From NCBI GenBank assembly GCA_016179045.1, contig JACOSL010000039.1, positions 1-45,438 of the forward strand: DNA of 45,438 bases, in the 5' to 3' direction. Positions 8,729 through 16,402 of the stretch are shown in pieces (positions within the stretch are counted from its first letter, which is position 1; every line of letters starts with the position of its first letter). This DNA comes from Fimbriimonas ginsengisoli. Its GTDB lineage: Bacteria > Armatimonadota > Fimbriimonadia > Fimbriimonadales > Fimbriimonadaceae. Both the position numbers and the translations under genes were made by a program. The notes below the pieces were generated by a model that was given only the letters and a program-made list of their open reading frames with translations, was not told the origin of the DNA and searched no databases.

Positions 8729-9163
8729 TTGATCTCAATCGAAGAAATTCTCGACCACCTGCCCCACCGCTATCCCATGCTCCTCGTCGATCGCATCCTG
8801 GAGGTGGACCCGGGCAAAAGGCTGGTTGGCCTCAAGAACGTTACCTTCAATGAGGAGTTCTTCCAGGGGCACTATCCAGGTATGCCGGTCATGCCGGGCG
8901 TTTTGATCCTCGAGGCGATGGCCCAAGCCGGAGCGTGCATGCTACTCTCGCTCGACGAGAACAAGAGTCGCGTGCCTCTCATCGGCGCGATCGACGATGT
9001 GAAGTTCAAGCGCAAGGTTGTGCCCGGCGATCAGCTCGTTTCTACCGTCGAACTCATGTGGATGCGGGGGAGCATCGGACGGTTCAAGGGCGTCGCGACC
9101 GTCGACGGCGAACTCGTGGCCACGATGGAGCTGACATTCAAGCTCGCGGCGAGGGACGCCTGA
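8729..9163 (+). CDS. fabZ: 3-hydroxyacyl-[ACP] dehydratase FabZ
   Basis: FabZ removes water from beta-hydroxyacyl-ACP to give trans-2-enoyl-ACP in type II fatty acid synthesis, and keeps the hydroxyacyl-ACP pool that lipid A synthesis also draws on. The 144-residue hot-dog fold shows the PHRYPMLLVDRI opening, the catalytic His in FFQGHYPGMPVMPG and the catalytic Glu in ILEAMAQAG. The start is TTG 8729, with GAGGGG eight bases upstream; no other start is available close by. Directly followed by lpxA and lpxB, the classical lipid A order. It is not fused to LpxC as in some bacteria; lpxC is on the other strand at 15.6 kb. Confidence 0.95.
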   Translation: MISIEEILDHLPHRYPMLLVDRILEVDPGKRLVGLKNVTFNEEFFQGHYPGMPVMPGVLILEAMAQAGACMLLSLDENKSRVPLIGAIDDVKFKRKVVPGDQLVSTVELMWMRGSIGRFKGVATVDGELVATMELTFKLAARDA

Positions 9164-9164
9164 G

Positions 9165-9953
9165 GTGACGTCCGTGCATCCAACCGCGGTGGTCGACAAG
9201 GCCGCCGAGTTGGCGGACGGCGTTCGGATAGGCCCCTTTTGCATCGTCGAGGCGGAGGTTCAGATCGGCGAGGGCACCGTGCTCGAGGGCCATGCCGTCG
9301 TGCGAAGCGGAACGAACCTAGGCAAGCAAAACGTGCTTGCCTATGGCGCCGTTCTGGGCGGCGATCCCCAGGATCGCAAGTATCAGGGAGAGCGCACCTA
9401 TCTGCGGGTCGGCGACCACAACGTGTTTCGGGAATTCGTCACCGTGCATCGCGCGACCGGCGAGGGTCTGAGCACGACCGTGGGCAACCACTGTTACTTG
9501 ATGGCTTACTGCCACCTCGGCCACAACGTGACCTTGCACGATTGGGTCACCATGGCCAACAGCACCGGAGTCTCGGGGCACGTTACGATGGAGGAACTGG
9601 TCAACATCGGCGGCATGGTCGGAATCCACCAGTGGGTGCGAATCGGGAAGGCGGCGATGGTGGGCGGCTACACCAGGCTGACCCGCGACGTGCCCCCGTT
9701 CATGATAGTCAGCGGCGACAACGAAGAGGTTCGCGATATCAACGCGGTGGGCTTGCGACGGCTCGGCCTGACGGCCGAACGGCGGCTCGCCTTACATAAG
9801 GCCTGCAAGCTCCTGTTCAAATCGCGGCTGGGACTGACCAACGCGATGGAGATAGTCCGCCGCGAAGTGCCCTGCACCGAGGAAGTGGAATACGTTCTCG
9901 CGTTCGAGCAGCGCCGCTTTCTCGGTAAGAACGGCCGCGGCGACCAGCGGTGA
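9165..9953 (+). CDS. lpxA: Acyl-ACP--UDP-N-acetylglucosamine O-acyltransferase LpxA
   Basis: First enzyme of lipid A synthesis: transfers a 3-hydroxyacyl chain from ACP to the 3-OH of UDP-GlcNAc. The 262 residues contain the left-handed beta-helix hexapeptide repeats, then a helical C-terminus. His120 in YLMAYCHLGHNV corresponds to the catalytic His125 of E. coli LpxA, and IGGMVGIHQW and the GLRRLGLTAERR segment are family hallmarks. The start is GTG 9165, one base after the fabZ stop, with GAGGGA about nine bases upstream. Its TGA overlaps the lpxB start by four bases, so the two are translationally coupled. Confidence 0.95.
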   Translation: MTSVHPTAVVDKAAELADGVRIGPFCIVEAEVQIGEGTVLEGHAVVRSGTNLGKQNVLAYGAVLGGDPQDRKYQGERTYLRVGDHNVFREFVTVHRATGEGLSTTVGNHCYLMAYCHLGHNVTLHDWVTMANSTGVSGHVTMEELVNIGGMVGIHQWVRIGKAAMVGGYTRLTRDVPPFMIVSGDNEEVRDINAVGLRRLGLTAERRLALHKACKLLFKSRLGLTNAMEIVRREVPCTEEVEYVLAFEQRRFLGKNGRGDQR

Positions 9954-11044
9954 GGGTGTTTCTCTCAGCGGGAGAGGCATCGGGCGATCTGTATGCGGCG
10001 GCACTCGTGCGAGAGATGCGGCGCCTCGCCCCGGATCGCTCCTTTACCTTCGAGGGACTCGGCATGGCGCGGCTCCGCTCGGAGGGGGTCGATCTAGTGG
10101 CCGATACCTCGAATTGGGGCGCGATCGGCATCCCGCAAGCTCTAGCACGAGCGCCGCACGTGCTGGCTAGGCTTCCCAAGGTGGCCGCCCGGTTGCGTGC
10201 GGGTTCGCCGGGCCTCTTCGTGGCCGTCGATTTCGGCTATGTGAACATGCGGCTGTGCCGAACCGCGAAGGCGGCAGGCTGGAAGGTGCTGTACTTCATG
10301 CCCCCGGGGGCCTGGCAGCGCGGACGGACGGCGGGCGAGCTGCCGCCCCTGACCGACGCGATCTCAACGCCGTTTGAATGGTCGGCCAGGACGCTTTCGG
10401 AAGCAGGCGCGAACGCCCATTGGTTCGGTCACCCCCTGCTGCAGATTTTCGGGCAGGCCGGGATCGATGGCCCTCGCGACGGGCTCGCGATTCTGCCCGG
10501 AAGCCGCGACCACGAACTTCGGCTCAATCTCCCGATTACCGCGAGCGTGGTGCGTGGATGGCCGGAGGGCGTGGAGTTTGCGCTCGCGCCCGGTGCGGAC
10601 CGCGACCGGATTTCCGCTATGTGGTCGAGGCTCGCCCCCGATCGCAGGAAAGACAAGTTCACTGTCGGGGCGGCCAGCGACGTGCTGCGGAGGGCGATGG
10701 CAGCGCTCGTTTGTTCCGGCACGGCGACTCTGGAGGCGGCTCTTGCGGACTGCCCGATGGTGGTCATTTATCGCACCGGGCCGCTCACCCATCTTCAGGC
10801 GTACCTTGCCGGATTCAAGGGACGATCGGTGAGCTTGCCCAATATCCTGCTCCAGCGCGCGGTGGTGCCGGAGTTCGCCGGCTGGCGCCTGCGCCCGGCC
10901 GCGATTTCGACCGCGCTACGCGCGCTCATGACCGACGGGAATGCGCGAAACGCACAATTGGAGGCCTTCGCAGAGATCTCGACTGTCTTGGGCCCACGAG
11001 ATGCAGTGACTAGGACCGCCGAACTTGCCCTTGGCATGGCCTAG
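9950..11044 (+). CDS. lpxB: Lipid-A-disaccharide synthase LpxB
   Basis: A GT19 glycosyltransferase that joins UDP-2,3-diacylglucosamine and lipid X to make the lipid A disaccharide. The opening LSAGEASGDLYAAAL contains the conserved GEASGD motif at residues 8-13. The later regions LPGSRDHELRLNLP and VCSGTATLEAALADCPMVVIYR are the usual nucleotide-sugar site and C-terminal signature. At 364 residues it is slightly shorter than the E. coli protein (about 380). GTG 9950 overlaps the lpxA stop (GTGA). It ends the fabZ-lpxA-lpxB run, and about 300 bases of leader precede the next gene. Confidence 0.94.
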   Translation: MRVFLSAGEASGDLYAAALVREMRRLAPDRSFTFEGLGMARLRSEGVDLVADTSNWGAIGIPQALARAPHVLARLPKVAARLRAGSPGLFVAVDFGYVNMRLCRTAKAAGWKVLYFMPPGAWQRGRTAGELPPLTDAISTPFEWSARTLSEAGANAHWFGHPLLQIFGQAGIDGPRDGLAILPGSRDHELRLNLPITASVVRGWPEGVEFALAPGADRDRISAMWSRLAPDRRKDKFTVGAASDVLRRAMAALVCSGTATLEAALADCPMVVIYRTGPLTHLQAYLAGFKGRSVSLPNILLQRAVVPEFAGWRLRPAAISTALRALMTDGNARNAQLEAFAEISTVLGPRDAVTRTAELALGMA

Positions 11045-11342
11045 GCGCCCCAGAGTTGGGTCGCGGCCAAGACCTTTGCTAAGTTCAAAGTTGCCGGCGG
11101 CGACCAGGTTTTTCGTCGATTTCCCCCAAAAACGTTGAATTTAATGCCCGAATGCCTCATACTGTAATGAGCCCCGGTTTTATGCCGGGAATTGAGACGC
11201 AGGAAGCTTGCCGAGCAAGGCCTACACCCGAGCTTGGATCTCATCGGAACTAAAGGAAAGTTATGGGTTCCAGTTCGGAGAGGGCGCCGCTCCGGCTTAT
11301 GCCTCCTGGGTCGAACAGACAATCAAGGAGGAAACAGCGAAT
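11045..11342 (+). promoter_or_regulatory. Leader and promoter region of the SLH outer-membrane protein gene
   Basis: About 300 bases without a gene, AT-richer in its first half. TTGAAT at 11135-11140 and CATACT at 11158-11163 form a 17-base-spaced promoter candidate; TGTAAT at 11163-11168 is an alternative -10 box. If either is used, the transcript has a leader of about 170 bases. Two small stem-loops lie in it: CCCGG/CCGGG at 11173-11189 and CTTGC/GCAAG at 11207-11219. AAGGAGG at 11325-11331 is the ribosome binding site, 11 bases before ATG 11343. Long, structured leaders are common for abundant surface-layer proteins. Confidence 0.45.
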
Positions 11343-13391
11343 ATGAAGCGCACTTTCAAGTACGCGCTCAGCGCCGTGCTCGTGGCCGCAATGGTCGCGC
11401 CGGCATTCGCCGACGATAACTTCCCCGACTCGCCTCAAAACCACTGGGCCTACGAAGCCCTGGCGAGGATGAAGAAGGAAGGTTTGCTCGTCGGTTACCC
11501 AGACGGACTCTACCGGGGCGGACGCCCTGCGAGCAGGTACGAGCTCGCGGCCGCGTGCCACTCGGTGTTCGTCGCGCTCAAGAGCGCCCAAGAGGGCATG
11601 AGCAACCAGATGAAGGCCATGGAAGAGAAGATCGCCAACGGTGGCGGCGTCTCCAAGGCCGACTTTGAGAACCTGAAGGCGGCCGTGGACGCGATGAAGA
11701 GCGACATGGCGGGAATGAAGGCTTGGGGCGACGACATCGCCGCTCTCAAGAAGATGTCCTCGACCTTCGAAAAGGAGCTCACGGGTTTGGGCGTCGACGT
11801 CGACCAGATGAAGAAGACGCTTGGCAACCTTGGGGATCGGGTAACCGTCCTCGAAAAGCACAAGCTGCCGATCGACATCGGAATCGACGCCGACATGCTC
11901 GCCCTCGGAGGCTACAGCACGTCGGGAACGTTCGGCCTAACTGTCGATGCGCGCCCGACCGGCTTCGGACGAAACGGCTTCGACGGGGCAAAGGTTGGCG
12001 CGACGCGAGACCTCTCCGTGTTCCACGAGGTCGCTCTCAACGTCAAGAGCAACAACGACAGCGGTCCTACGTTCAAGGGCACCGTCGTCATCGGCAACGC
12101 CATTGGTCAAGGCGCGGATAGCGGCGACCCAGGTATTGCGCCGGCGCAATCGGGGTTGGCGACCGGTCAACCATTCTCCGAATCCACCGAGGACATCTAC
12201 GTCCAGAACGCTTCGGTGTCGTTCGGCACCAGGATCAAGAGACTGTCGGAGAAGTTCCACTTTGAAGTGGAGGCGGGACGGTTCGGATACAAGGGCACCC
12301 CCAGCATCTTCCAGAGGCCGGACAACACGCCGTACTACGAAAATTCCCGGTGGGACAACGGCATGTGGTATTTGGACGGCGCGAACATCTCTCTGACGAT
12401 GCCCAACGCCAAGGTGAATATCTTCGGCGGGCGCGACAACCTGTCCAACGACAGCACGCCGGGCAACTTCACGCACATGATGCCGCTGATCGCGGGCCAG
12501 TTCGGCCCCAAGTTCACGCCGGGCGGCGCGAGGCCGTGGGGCTTTGCGAGCGACGGCATCACGATCCAGCAGCACATGGGCATGGCGGCGAGCCTCCCGT
12601 TCATGAGGTGCGGTCGCGTGAACCTGATCTACCTCTGGTTCCGGAACAACGACAGTCCGGCCAACAACGGCGTCAACGGGGTCAACGTCTATGGCGGCGA
12701 CCTGTCGTTCAAGGCGGGCCTGTATGACTTCACAGCCGGCTACGGCAAGTCGGACGAGGTCAGCAACAACCACAACGTTGTCGACACTGACAACTACAAG
12801 TATTGGGTCCGCATACTCCGCGAGTGGCGGAAGTGGGGCGCGGACGTCGCCTACAATTACACCTCGCCGCAGTACGGCGCTCCTGGCGACTGGAGCCGGA
12901 TCGGCGGCTATTGGAACCCCACCGGCATCAAGGGTGTCGATGCGAACTTCCACCTCGATCTAACCCCGTACCTGCAGGTCAAGGCGAGCGGCGGGTTCTA
13001 CAACGGAGTCGGCAAGACCACCCAGGGCATGCCTGGTCTGGCCACCAACGACCGGATCCAGTCGATCAAGATCGACCTTGTCCACAAGCTCAGCGCGGCC
13101 AACGAGGTCAGCCTCGGTTACGAGACCGTCTCCTGGACGTTCAAGGAAGCAGGCACGACCGGCGAGTCGCCGAGGGAGTTCTGGGTTCGCGTCGGCTTCA
13201 GGCACGGGATGGGGAGCAACGCGTTCTTCAAGATCGGCTATGAGATCTCCGACTACGACGACAAGTCCATCGCCTTTGGCAATCTCTCGGCTCCGGGAAC
13301 GATCACGGGAACGTTCCACACGCCGTGGGGGGCGCCGACCGCGAAGGGTGGCCTCATCTTCACCCAGATCAGCGTCAAGTTCAACAGCTAA
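11343..13391 (+). CDS. SLH-domain outer-membrane beta-barrel protein (SlpA/OmpM-like)
   Basis: A 682-residue exported protein. A signal peptide (MKRTFKYALSAVLVAAMVAPAFA) is followed by one S-layer homology domain, about residues 27-80, with the PDGLYRGGRPASRYELA motif. A helical, coiled-coil-like segment (about 82-180) leads into a roughly 500-residue region of alternating polar and hydrophobic strands, ending ISVKFNS, which looks like a beta-barrel. This is the layout of Deinococcus SlpA and Negativicute OmpM: the SLH domain binds the wall while the barrel sits in the outer membrane. ATG 11343 is preferred over the open frame upstream because it gives the signal peptide and a strong AAGGAGG. 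Its position beside the lipid A genes fits an envelope role. It is likely abundant and has its own terminator. Confidence 0.85.
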   Translation: MKRTFKYALSAVLVAAMVAPAFADDNFPDSPQNHWAYEALARMKKEGLLVGYPDGLYRGGRPASRYELAAACHSVFVALKSAQEGMSNQMKAMEEKIANGGGVSKADFENLKAAVDAMKSDMAGMKAWGDDIAALKKMSSTFEKELTGLGVDVDQMKKTLGNLGDRVTVLEKHKLPIDIGIDADMLALGGYSTSGTFGLTVDARPTGFGRNGFDGAKVGATRDLSVFHEVALNVKSNNDSGPTFKGTVVIGNAIGQGADSGDPGIAPAQSGLATGQPFSESTEDIYVQNASVSFGTRIKRLSEKFHFEVEAGRFGYKGTPSIFQRPDNTPYYENSRWDNGMWYLDGANISLTMPNAKVNIFGGRDNLSNDSTPGNFTHMMPLIAGQFGPKFTPGGARPWGFASDGITIQQHMGMAASLPFMRCGRVNLIYLWFRNNDSPANNGVNGVNVYGGDLSFKAGLYDFTAGYGKSDEVSNNHNVVDTDNYKYWVRILREWRKWGADVAYNYTSPQYGAPGDWSRIGGYWNPTGIKGVDANFHLDLTPYLQVKASGGFYNGVGKTTQGMPGLATNDRIQSIKIDLVHKLSAANEVSLGYETVSWTFKEAGTTGESPREFWVRVGFRHGMGSNAFFKIGYEISDYDDKSIAFGNLSAPGTITGTFHTPWGAPTAKGGLIFTQISVKFNS

Positions 13392-13410
13392 GAACGGTTG
13401 ACCCAATCGG

Positions 13411-13450
13411 AGCCCTGGGCGGCGAGAGCCGCCCGGGCTCCTTCGTTTTG
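13411..13450 (+). terminator. Rho-independent terminator after the SLH protein gene
   Basis: A strong hairpin: GAGCCC-T-GGGCGGC pairs with GCCGCCC-GGGCTC around a GAGA loop, with one bulged T, followed by CCTTCGTTTT. It lies 20 bases after the stop of the SLH protein gene. Confidence 0.85.
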
Positions 13451-13461
13451 AGCCGCCCCGG

Positions 13462-13467
13462 TATAAT
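13462..13467 (+). promoter_or_regulatory. -10 box of the tRNA-Leu gene
   Basis: A perfect TATAAT ends 12 bases before the mature tRNA start, a spacing that puts transcription a few bases upstream of the tRNA. No good -35 box is visible; the expected position falls in the tail of the preceding terminator. Confidence 0.6.
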
Positions 13468-13479
13468 CCGGCCTGCCCG

Positions 13480-13564
13480 CGCGGATGGTGAAACTGGTAG
13501 ACACGCTACCTTGAGGTGGTAGTGCCCAAAAGGCGTGAAGGTTCGAGTCCTTTTCCGCGCACCA
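13480..13564 (+). tRNA. tRNA-Leu (anticodon GAG)
   Basis: A complete class II tRNA. Acceptor strand GCGCGGA pairs with TCCGCGC, the D arm is TGGTGAAACTGGTAGACA, the anticodon stem CTACC/GGTAG encloses loop TTGAGGT with anticodon GAG, a long variable arm follows, and the T arm contains GGTTCGAGTCC. The 3' CCA (13562-13564) is encoded. It decodes CTC and CTT leucine codons. Confidence 0.95.
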
Positions 13565-13574
13565 GCCCAGCTTC

Positions 13575-14072
13575 TCAGAACGGCTTCAGGGGGCCGGCCT
13601 CGACCGGTTCGAACGCGATGTGGCCGTCTCCGGGCCGGGCGAAGTACGACTCGATCGCCGCCAGGCCGGTCGCTCGATAGATGAAGCGCGCCGCTTTGGC
13701 GAGGTCTGCCTTCTGAGCCGCCTCCATCCGTTCGACCTCGAGGTGCAATCGCTCGGCGTAGAACGCGCACCCGTGGTGCGCGATCAGCACTATGCGGTTG
13801 ACTCCGTGGGCCCCTACGAGGAACCTCAGCTCCTCCACCACCGCCTGCTCGTTCAGGCGCGCCTTGACGTGCCCCGCCAGGCATGCCGGCCCACCGGGCA
13901 GGGCGATGCGGTCGTATCGGGGCAGGCCAAGGCCGGCGTGGAGGAAGTCGTCGAAGTGCTCGCCCACCCGCCCGTCGGAGCAGTACACTGCCGCCGCGCC
14001 GATGCGCTCGGGCACGTACGGCAGTTGACTCTGGAAGGCCGGCATCGTGGACGCGATTTCGATTTCCGCCAT
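13575..14072 (-). CDS. Beta-carbonic-anhydrase-like zinc protein
   Basis: A 165-residue protein with the zinc-site pattern of beta-carbonic anhydrases: CSDGR (Cys31, Asp33, Arg35) and HHGC (His99, Cys102), matching the CxDxR and HxxC motifs. These would supply the Cys-His-Cys ligands and the Asp-Arg dyad. It is shorter than a typical beta-CA (about 200 residues) and lacks the usual NAGN-like segment after the first motif, having IALPGGPACL instead. It is best called carbonic-anhydrase-like, with activity untested. The frame stays open to 14744, but that extension would run through tRNA-Arg; ATG 14072 gives the natural N-terminus. The gene lies between two tRNA genes on the opposite strand. 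Confidence 0.8.
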   Translation of the reverse strand: MAEIEIASTMPAFQSQLPYVPERIGAAAVYCSDGRVGEHFDDFLHAGLGLPRYDRIALPGGPACLAGHVKARLNEQAVVEELRFLVGAHGVNRIVLIAHHGCAFYAERLHLEVERMEAAQKADLAKAARFIYRATGLAAIESYFARPGDGHIAFEPVEAGPLKPF

Positions 14073-14123
14073 CAGTGGGGAGATTATGCCCGCGCGGAAC
14101 CCCGTAGGTAAGCTCTGCGCCGC

Positions 14124-14199
14124 GCCCCGGTAGCTCAGCGGATAGAGCAACTGCCTTCTAAGCAGTAGGTCACGCGTTCGAGTCGCGTCCGGGGTACCA
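14124..14199 (+). tRNA. tRNA-Arg (anticodon TCT)
   Basis: A complete 76-base tRNA with encoded CCA. Acceptor GCCCCGG pairs with CCGGGGT (a G-T closing pair), the D arm is GCTCAGCGGATAGAGC, stem ACTGC/GCAGT holds loop CTTCTAA with anticodon TCT, and the T arm is ACGCGTTCGAGTCGCGT. It decodes AGA and AGG arginine codons. Its 3' half, from the anticodon to one base past CCA, recurs at 15407-15450. Confidence 0.95.
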
Positions 14200-14200
14200 G
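14157..14200 (+). repeat. 44-bp direct repeat, copy 1 (3' half of tRNA-Arg)
   Basis: From TCTAA in the anticodon loop to the base after CCA, this segment matches 15407-15450 with a single difference (A at 14181, G at 15431). A match block that starts in the anticodon loop and runs to the tRNA end is the typical shape of an attachment site used by tyrosine recombinases. Confidence 0.7.
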
Positions 14201-14206
14201 GTGCTC

Positions 14207-15169
14207 CTAGGCGCGCGATTTCACGACCACGAGACCCTGGAGCGTACACCTGCCAGCGAACCTCACCTCCGGCTTGAGGCCCGCCAATGGCGCCGCTGAA
14301 AGTCCGGGCGGAAACTGGATCGTAAACCCCGCGGAAGAAGCGTAAGGCAGGCCCCCCTCGCGAACCAGGGTTGCCATCCGAATTGTGTTCTGGTTCTGGA
14401 AGGGCGAGCCGGCGAACATCTTCATCTGGCCGAACGGATACGTGGATGCCAGCACAATGTTGAACGAGCCGTAGGTGTCGGGCACCTGGTGTGCCGCCAG
14501 GCCGTTGATCGCCCGTAGGATCGGATAGCCCCGCGACTCGGTTACGATCAGGAGGCTCATCTGAGTTAGGGCGTCGGGCGTGAGGATGGACCCCTTCATC
14601 CCATAGCGGGCGAAGTCGGAGCGAATTACCGCCGCGATCTCGTTGACCATCGCCCGCACGTCCTGGGGCAAGGACTGGCGCTGGTCGAAAAACAAAACGA
14701 CTTCGCCCATGAGCCAACCCGGGTCGTTCTCGTCGACCCTCCAACTGAAGGTTTCCTTTGTGATGTCATAGTTGGTACTTGGAAGTATTCCGCCCGGCAG
14801 CGGGATGTCTCCATGGGCGCTCGGCCCGATAGGGCCGACGCCGATCTGCTCGAGATGGAAGTAGCCGGGATTTGCCGGGTTGCGCGCGACCTTGGCCTGA
14901 AAGCCTATGGTGACGAGGTAGGGCCGGTCTGCGAGGGGAGCGGTTCGCCGGCCGCCTTGGTCGGCGAACCGGAACTGCCAGAGCCCGATCTCAACGGTCA
15001 CGGGACGCCGTACGATCGCGGCGCTGGGCTGGGCGTTGCCCGCGGTCGCGGGCGGCCCTGGCGCGGTCGGCGGCCTTTGGGCAAACGCACCGCCTGATGC
15101 TGCCAAGATTACGATTGCCCCGATGCCCGCCGCAAGCGCGGTTCGGGCGCGGACACCTGCAAGTCCCAT
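14207..15169 (-). CDS. Secreted protein of unknown function
   Basis: A 320-residue protein with a signal peptide (MGLAGVRARTALAAGIGAI, cleavage probably after GGAFA), then a Pro/Ala-rich linker (residues 33-50) and a folded part with several beta-rich stretches. I recognise no family or catalytic motif. ATG 15169 is preferred over ATG 15175 because GGGAGG sits six bases before it. The stop lies seven bases from the end of tRNA-Arg on the other strand. The gene is the only clear coding region between the two copies of the 44-bp tRNA-Arg repeat, so it may be cargo of a former mobile element or simply a resident gene trapped between them. Its base composition resembles the neighbours. Confidence 0.7.
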   Translation of the reverse strand: MGLAGVRARTALAAGIGAIVILAASGGAFAQRPPTAPGPPATAGNAQPSAAIVRRPVTVEIGLWQFRFADQGGRRTAPLADRPYLVTIGFQAKVARNPANPGYFHLEQIGVGPIGPSAHGDIPLPGGILPSTNYDITKETFSWRVDENDPGWLMGEVVLFFDQRQSLPQDVRAMVNEIAAVIRSDFARYGMKGSILTPDALTQMSLLIVTESRGYPILRAINGLAAHQVPDTYGSFNIVLASTYPFGQMKMFAGSPFQNQNTIRMATLVREGGLPYASSAGFTIQFPPGLSAAPLAGLKPEVRFAGRCTLQGLVVVKSRA

Positions 15170-15406
15170 TTCCATCCTCCCTCAGCAGGACGCCCGCTAT
15201 TCCCGCAGGAATCCCTCGGCCACCGCTTTCCACTCCACGGGGCGCTAAAACTCAAACGAGCGGCAAAGGCACGTGTTACCGCGATTTTGGTAGTTATTGC
15301 ATGAGTACCGCCTCAGGTCCCGGTAGGTCGGCTGCTGACCGATCCCGGCGTTGTCTCGGACCGGGACGCGTGGGACCTTGACGATCCCCCGTTTCGATGG
15401 CGTCCC

Positions 15407-15450
15407 TCTAAGCAGTAGGTCACGCGTTCGGGTCGCGTCCGGGGTACCAG
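15407..15450 (+). repeat. 44-bp direct repeat, copy 2 (tRNA-Arg 3' fragment)
   Basis: A partial tRNA: anticodon-loop TCTAA, the right anticodon strand GCAGT, the variable loop, T arm and acceptor end CCGGGGTACCA are present, but the 5' half is replaced by unrelated sequence. It cannot fold as a tRNA. It differs from 14157-14200 at one base of the T loop. It lies 1250 bases downstream in the same orientation. Confidence 0.9.
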
Positions 15451-15456
15451 CCTCAG

Positions 15457-15477
15457 AGCGACAAGCGACAAGCGACA
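15457..15477 (+). repeat. Short tandem repeat, AGCGACA x3
   Basis: Three perfect copies of a 7-base unit immediately after the tRNA-Arg fragment. The region is non-coding. Confidence 0.8.
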
Positions 15478-15601
15478 GATCTTGACGCCGATGGCCGCGT
15501 GGCAATACATTTCCCAGTATGACGAACTGTCCACGCGAGACACGAAGCATAGTTTCGTGATATCGCGAATTATCATCTTGGCATCGTTCAAAGCGTCCGG
15601 C

Positions 15602-16402
15602 TCAGGCACCAATCTGCCCGCGCAACAACCGAGCCGCCTGGACGTTAACCGAATGCCCACTGCGCGCCGCGCTCACGTTTAAGAGGCGGATGGGCACGCC
15701 CGCCAGGTACAAGTCGCCGATCAGGTCGAGCAGCTTATGCCGCGCCGGCTCGTCGGGAAAGCGGGCTTCGTTTACGTAGCCAGCCTCGCCCAGCACCAAG
15801 GCGCTTGATTCGTCCAGCCCGAGGCCGAGCCCGGCCGCGCGGATCGCCGCCACCTCGTCATGGTGGGCAAACGTGCGCGCGGGGGCGATCTGGGTTGGGA
15901 AGTCCGAGTTTACGTCGATAGTTTCGAACACCTGCGCCCCCGGCCACCGAGGCTCGCACCGGTACTCAGCCCGCCAGTGGCCGGTGCCTTTCGAAATCGC
16001 GATCTTGCTCTCGTCCCGGAGCGCGAAGACGCGCTGGAAGAGGTCGGGCGCCTCGGCGTGGCCGATCGTTTCGAAGCCCACACGCTGGAAGGCAGCGACG
16101 AATGGCGCGGCCGAGCCGTCGAGCGCGGGCACCTCTCCGCCTTCCACTTCGATTTCGACGTCGGTCACCTCCGAACCGGCGAGCGCGGCCATGAGGTGCT
16201 CGACCGTGGAGATTCCCCCGATCGCTGTGCATCTCGCGGTTGACGTGACATTCTCGGGAGTCGCCTGCCAGCGCTCCGAGCCTTGACGAAAGCCAATGCC
16301 AACAGACCCTGGATGAACGCGGATCGAAACCCGCTCGCCCGAATGCAGGCCAAGGCCCTCGAACTCGACCGTCGCGCGAATGGTGCGCCGCTCGAACGTC
16401 AC
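15602..16402 (-). CDS. lpxC: UDP-3-O-acyl-N-acetylglucosamine deacetylase LpxC
   Basis: Zinc enzyme for the committed step of lipid A synthesis, removing the N-acetyl group from UDP-3-O-acyl-GlcNAc. STVEHLMAAL holds the catalytic Glu and the first zinc His; ARHKLLDLIGDLYL holds the second His and the Asp ligand; RSGHSVN holds the general acid His. At 266 residues it is shorter than the E. coli protein (about 305) but all active-site motifs are present. GTG 16402 overlaps the lpxD stop by four bases, so it is coupled to lpxD. It is the last gene of the envelope-assembly run. Confidence 0.95.
   Translation of the reverse strand: MTFERRTIRATVEFEGLGLHSGERVSIRVHPGSVGIGFRQGSERWQATPENVTSTARCTAIGGISTVEHLMAALAGSEVTDVEIEVEGGEVPALDGSAAPFVAAFQRVGFETIGHAEAPDLFQRVFALRDESKIAISKGTGHWRAEYRCEPRWPGAQVFETIDVNSDFPTQIAPARTFAHHDEVAAIRAAGLGLGLDESSALVLGEAGYVNEARFPDEPARHKLLDLIGDLYLAGVPIRLLNVSAARSGHSVNVQAARLLRGQIGA

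Larger units (their letters stand above)
15170..15601. other. Non-coding region with the tRNA-Arg fragment
   Basis: About 430 bases between the secreted protein gene and the lpxC stop, with lower GC than the flanks between 15245 and 15320 and between 15480 and 15590. It contains the 44-bp tRNA-Arg repeat, a 7-bp triplet repeat and a hairpin CACGAA/TTCGTG at 15541-15559 in the lpxC 3' flank, which lacks a T tract. Open frames here are short and show no family similarity. Confidence 0.6.

Noticed and set aside
11937-12953. Long minus-strand frame opposite the SLH protein
   Set aside because: A shadow of the coding strand. Its composition follows the reversed codons and it has no start with a ribosome binding site.
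14073-14744. N-terminal extension of the carbonic-anhydrase-like gene
   Set aside because: It would translate through tRNA-Arg on the other strand and into the secreted protein gene; ATG 14072 gives a natural N-terminus.
14200-15406. Complete integrative element at tRNA-Arg
   Set aside because: Only one gene of unknown function lies between the repeats and no integrase, excisionase or replication gene is present, so only a remnant or mini-element can be proposed.
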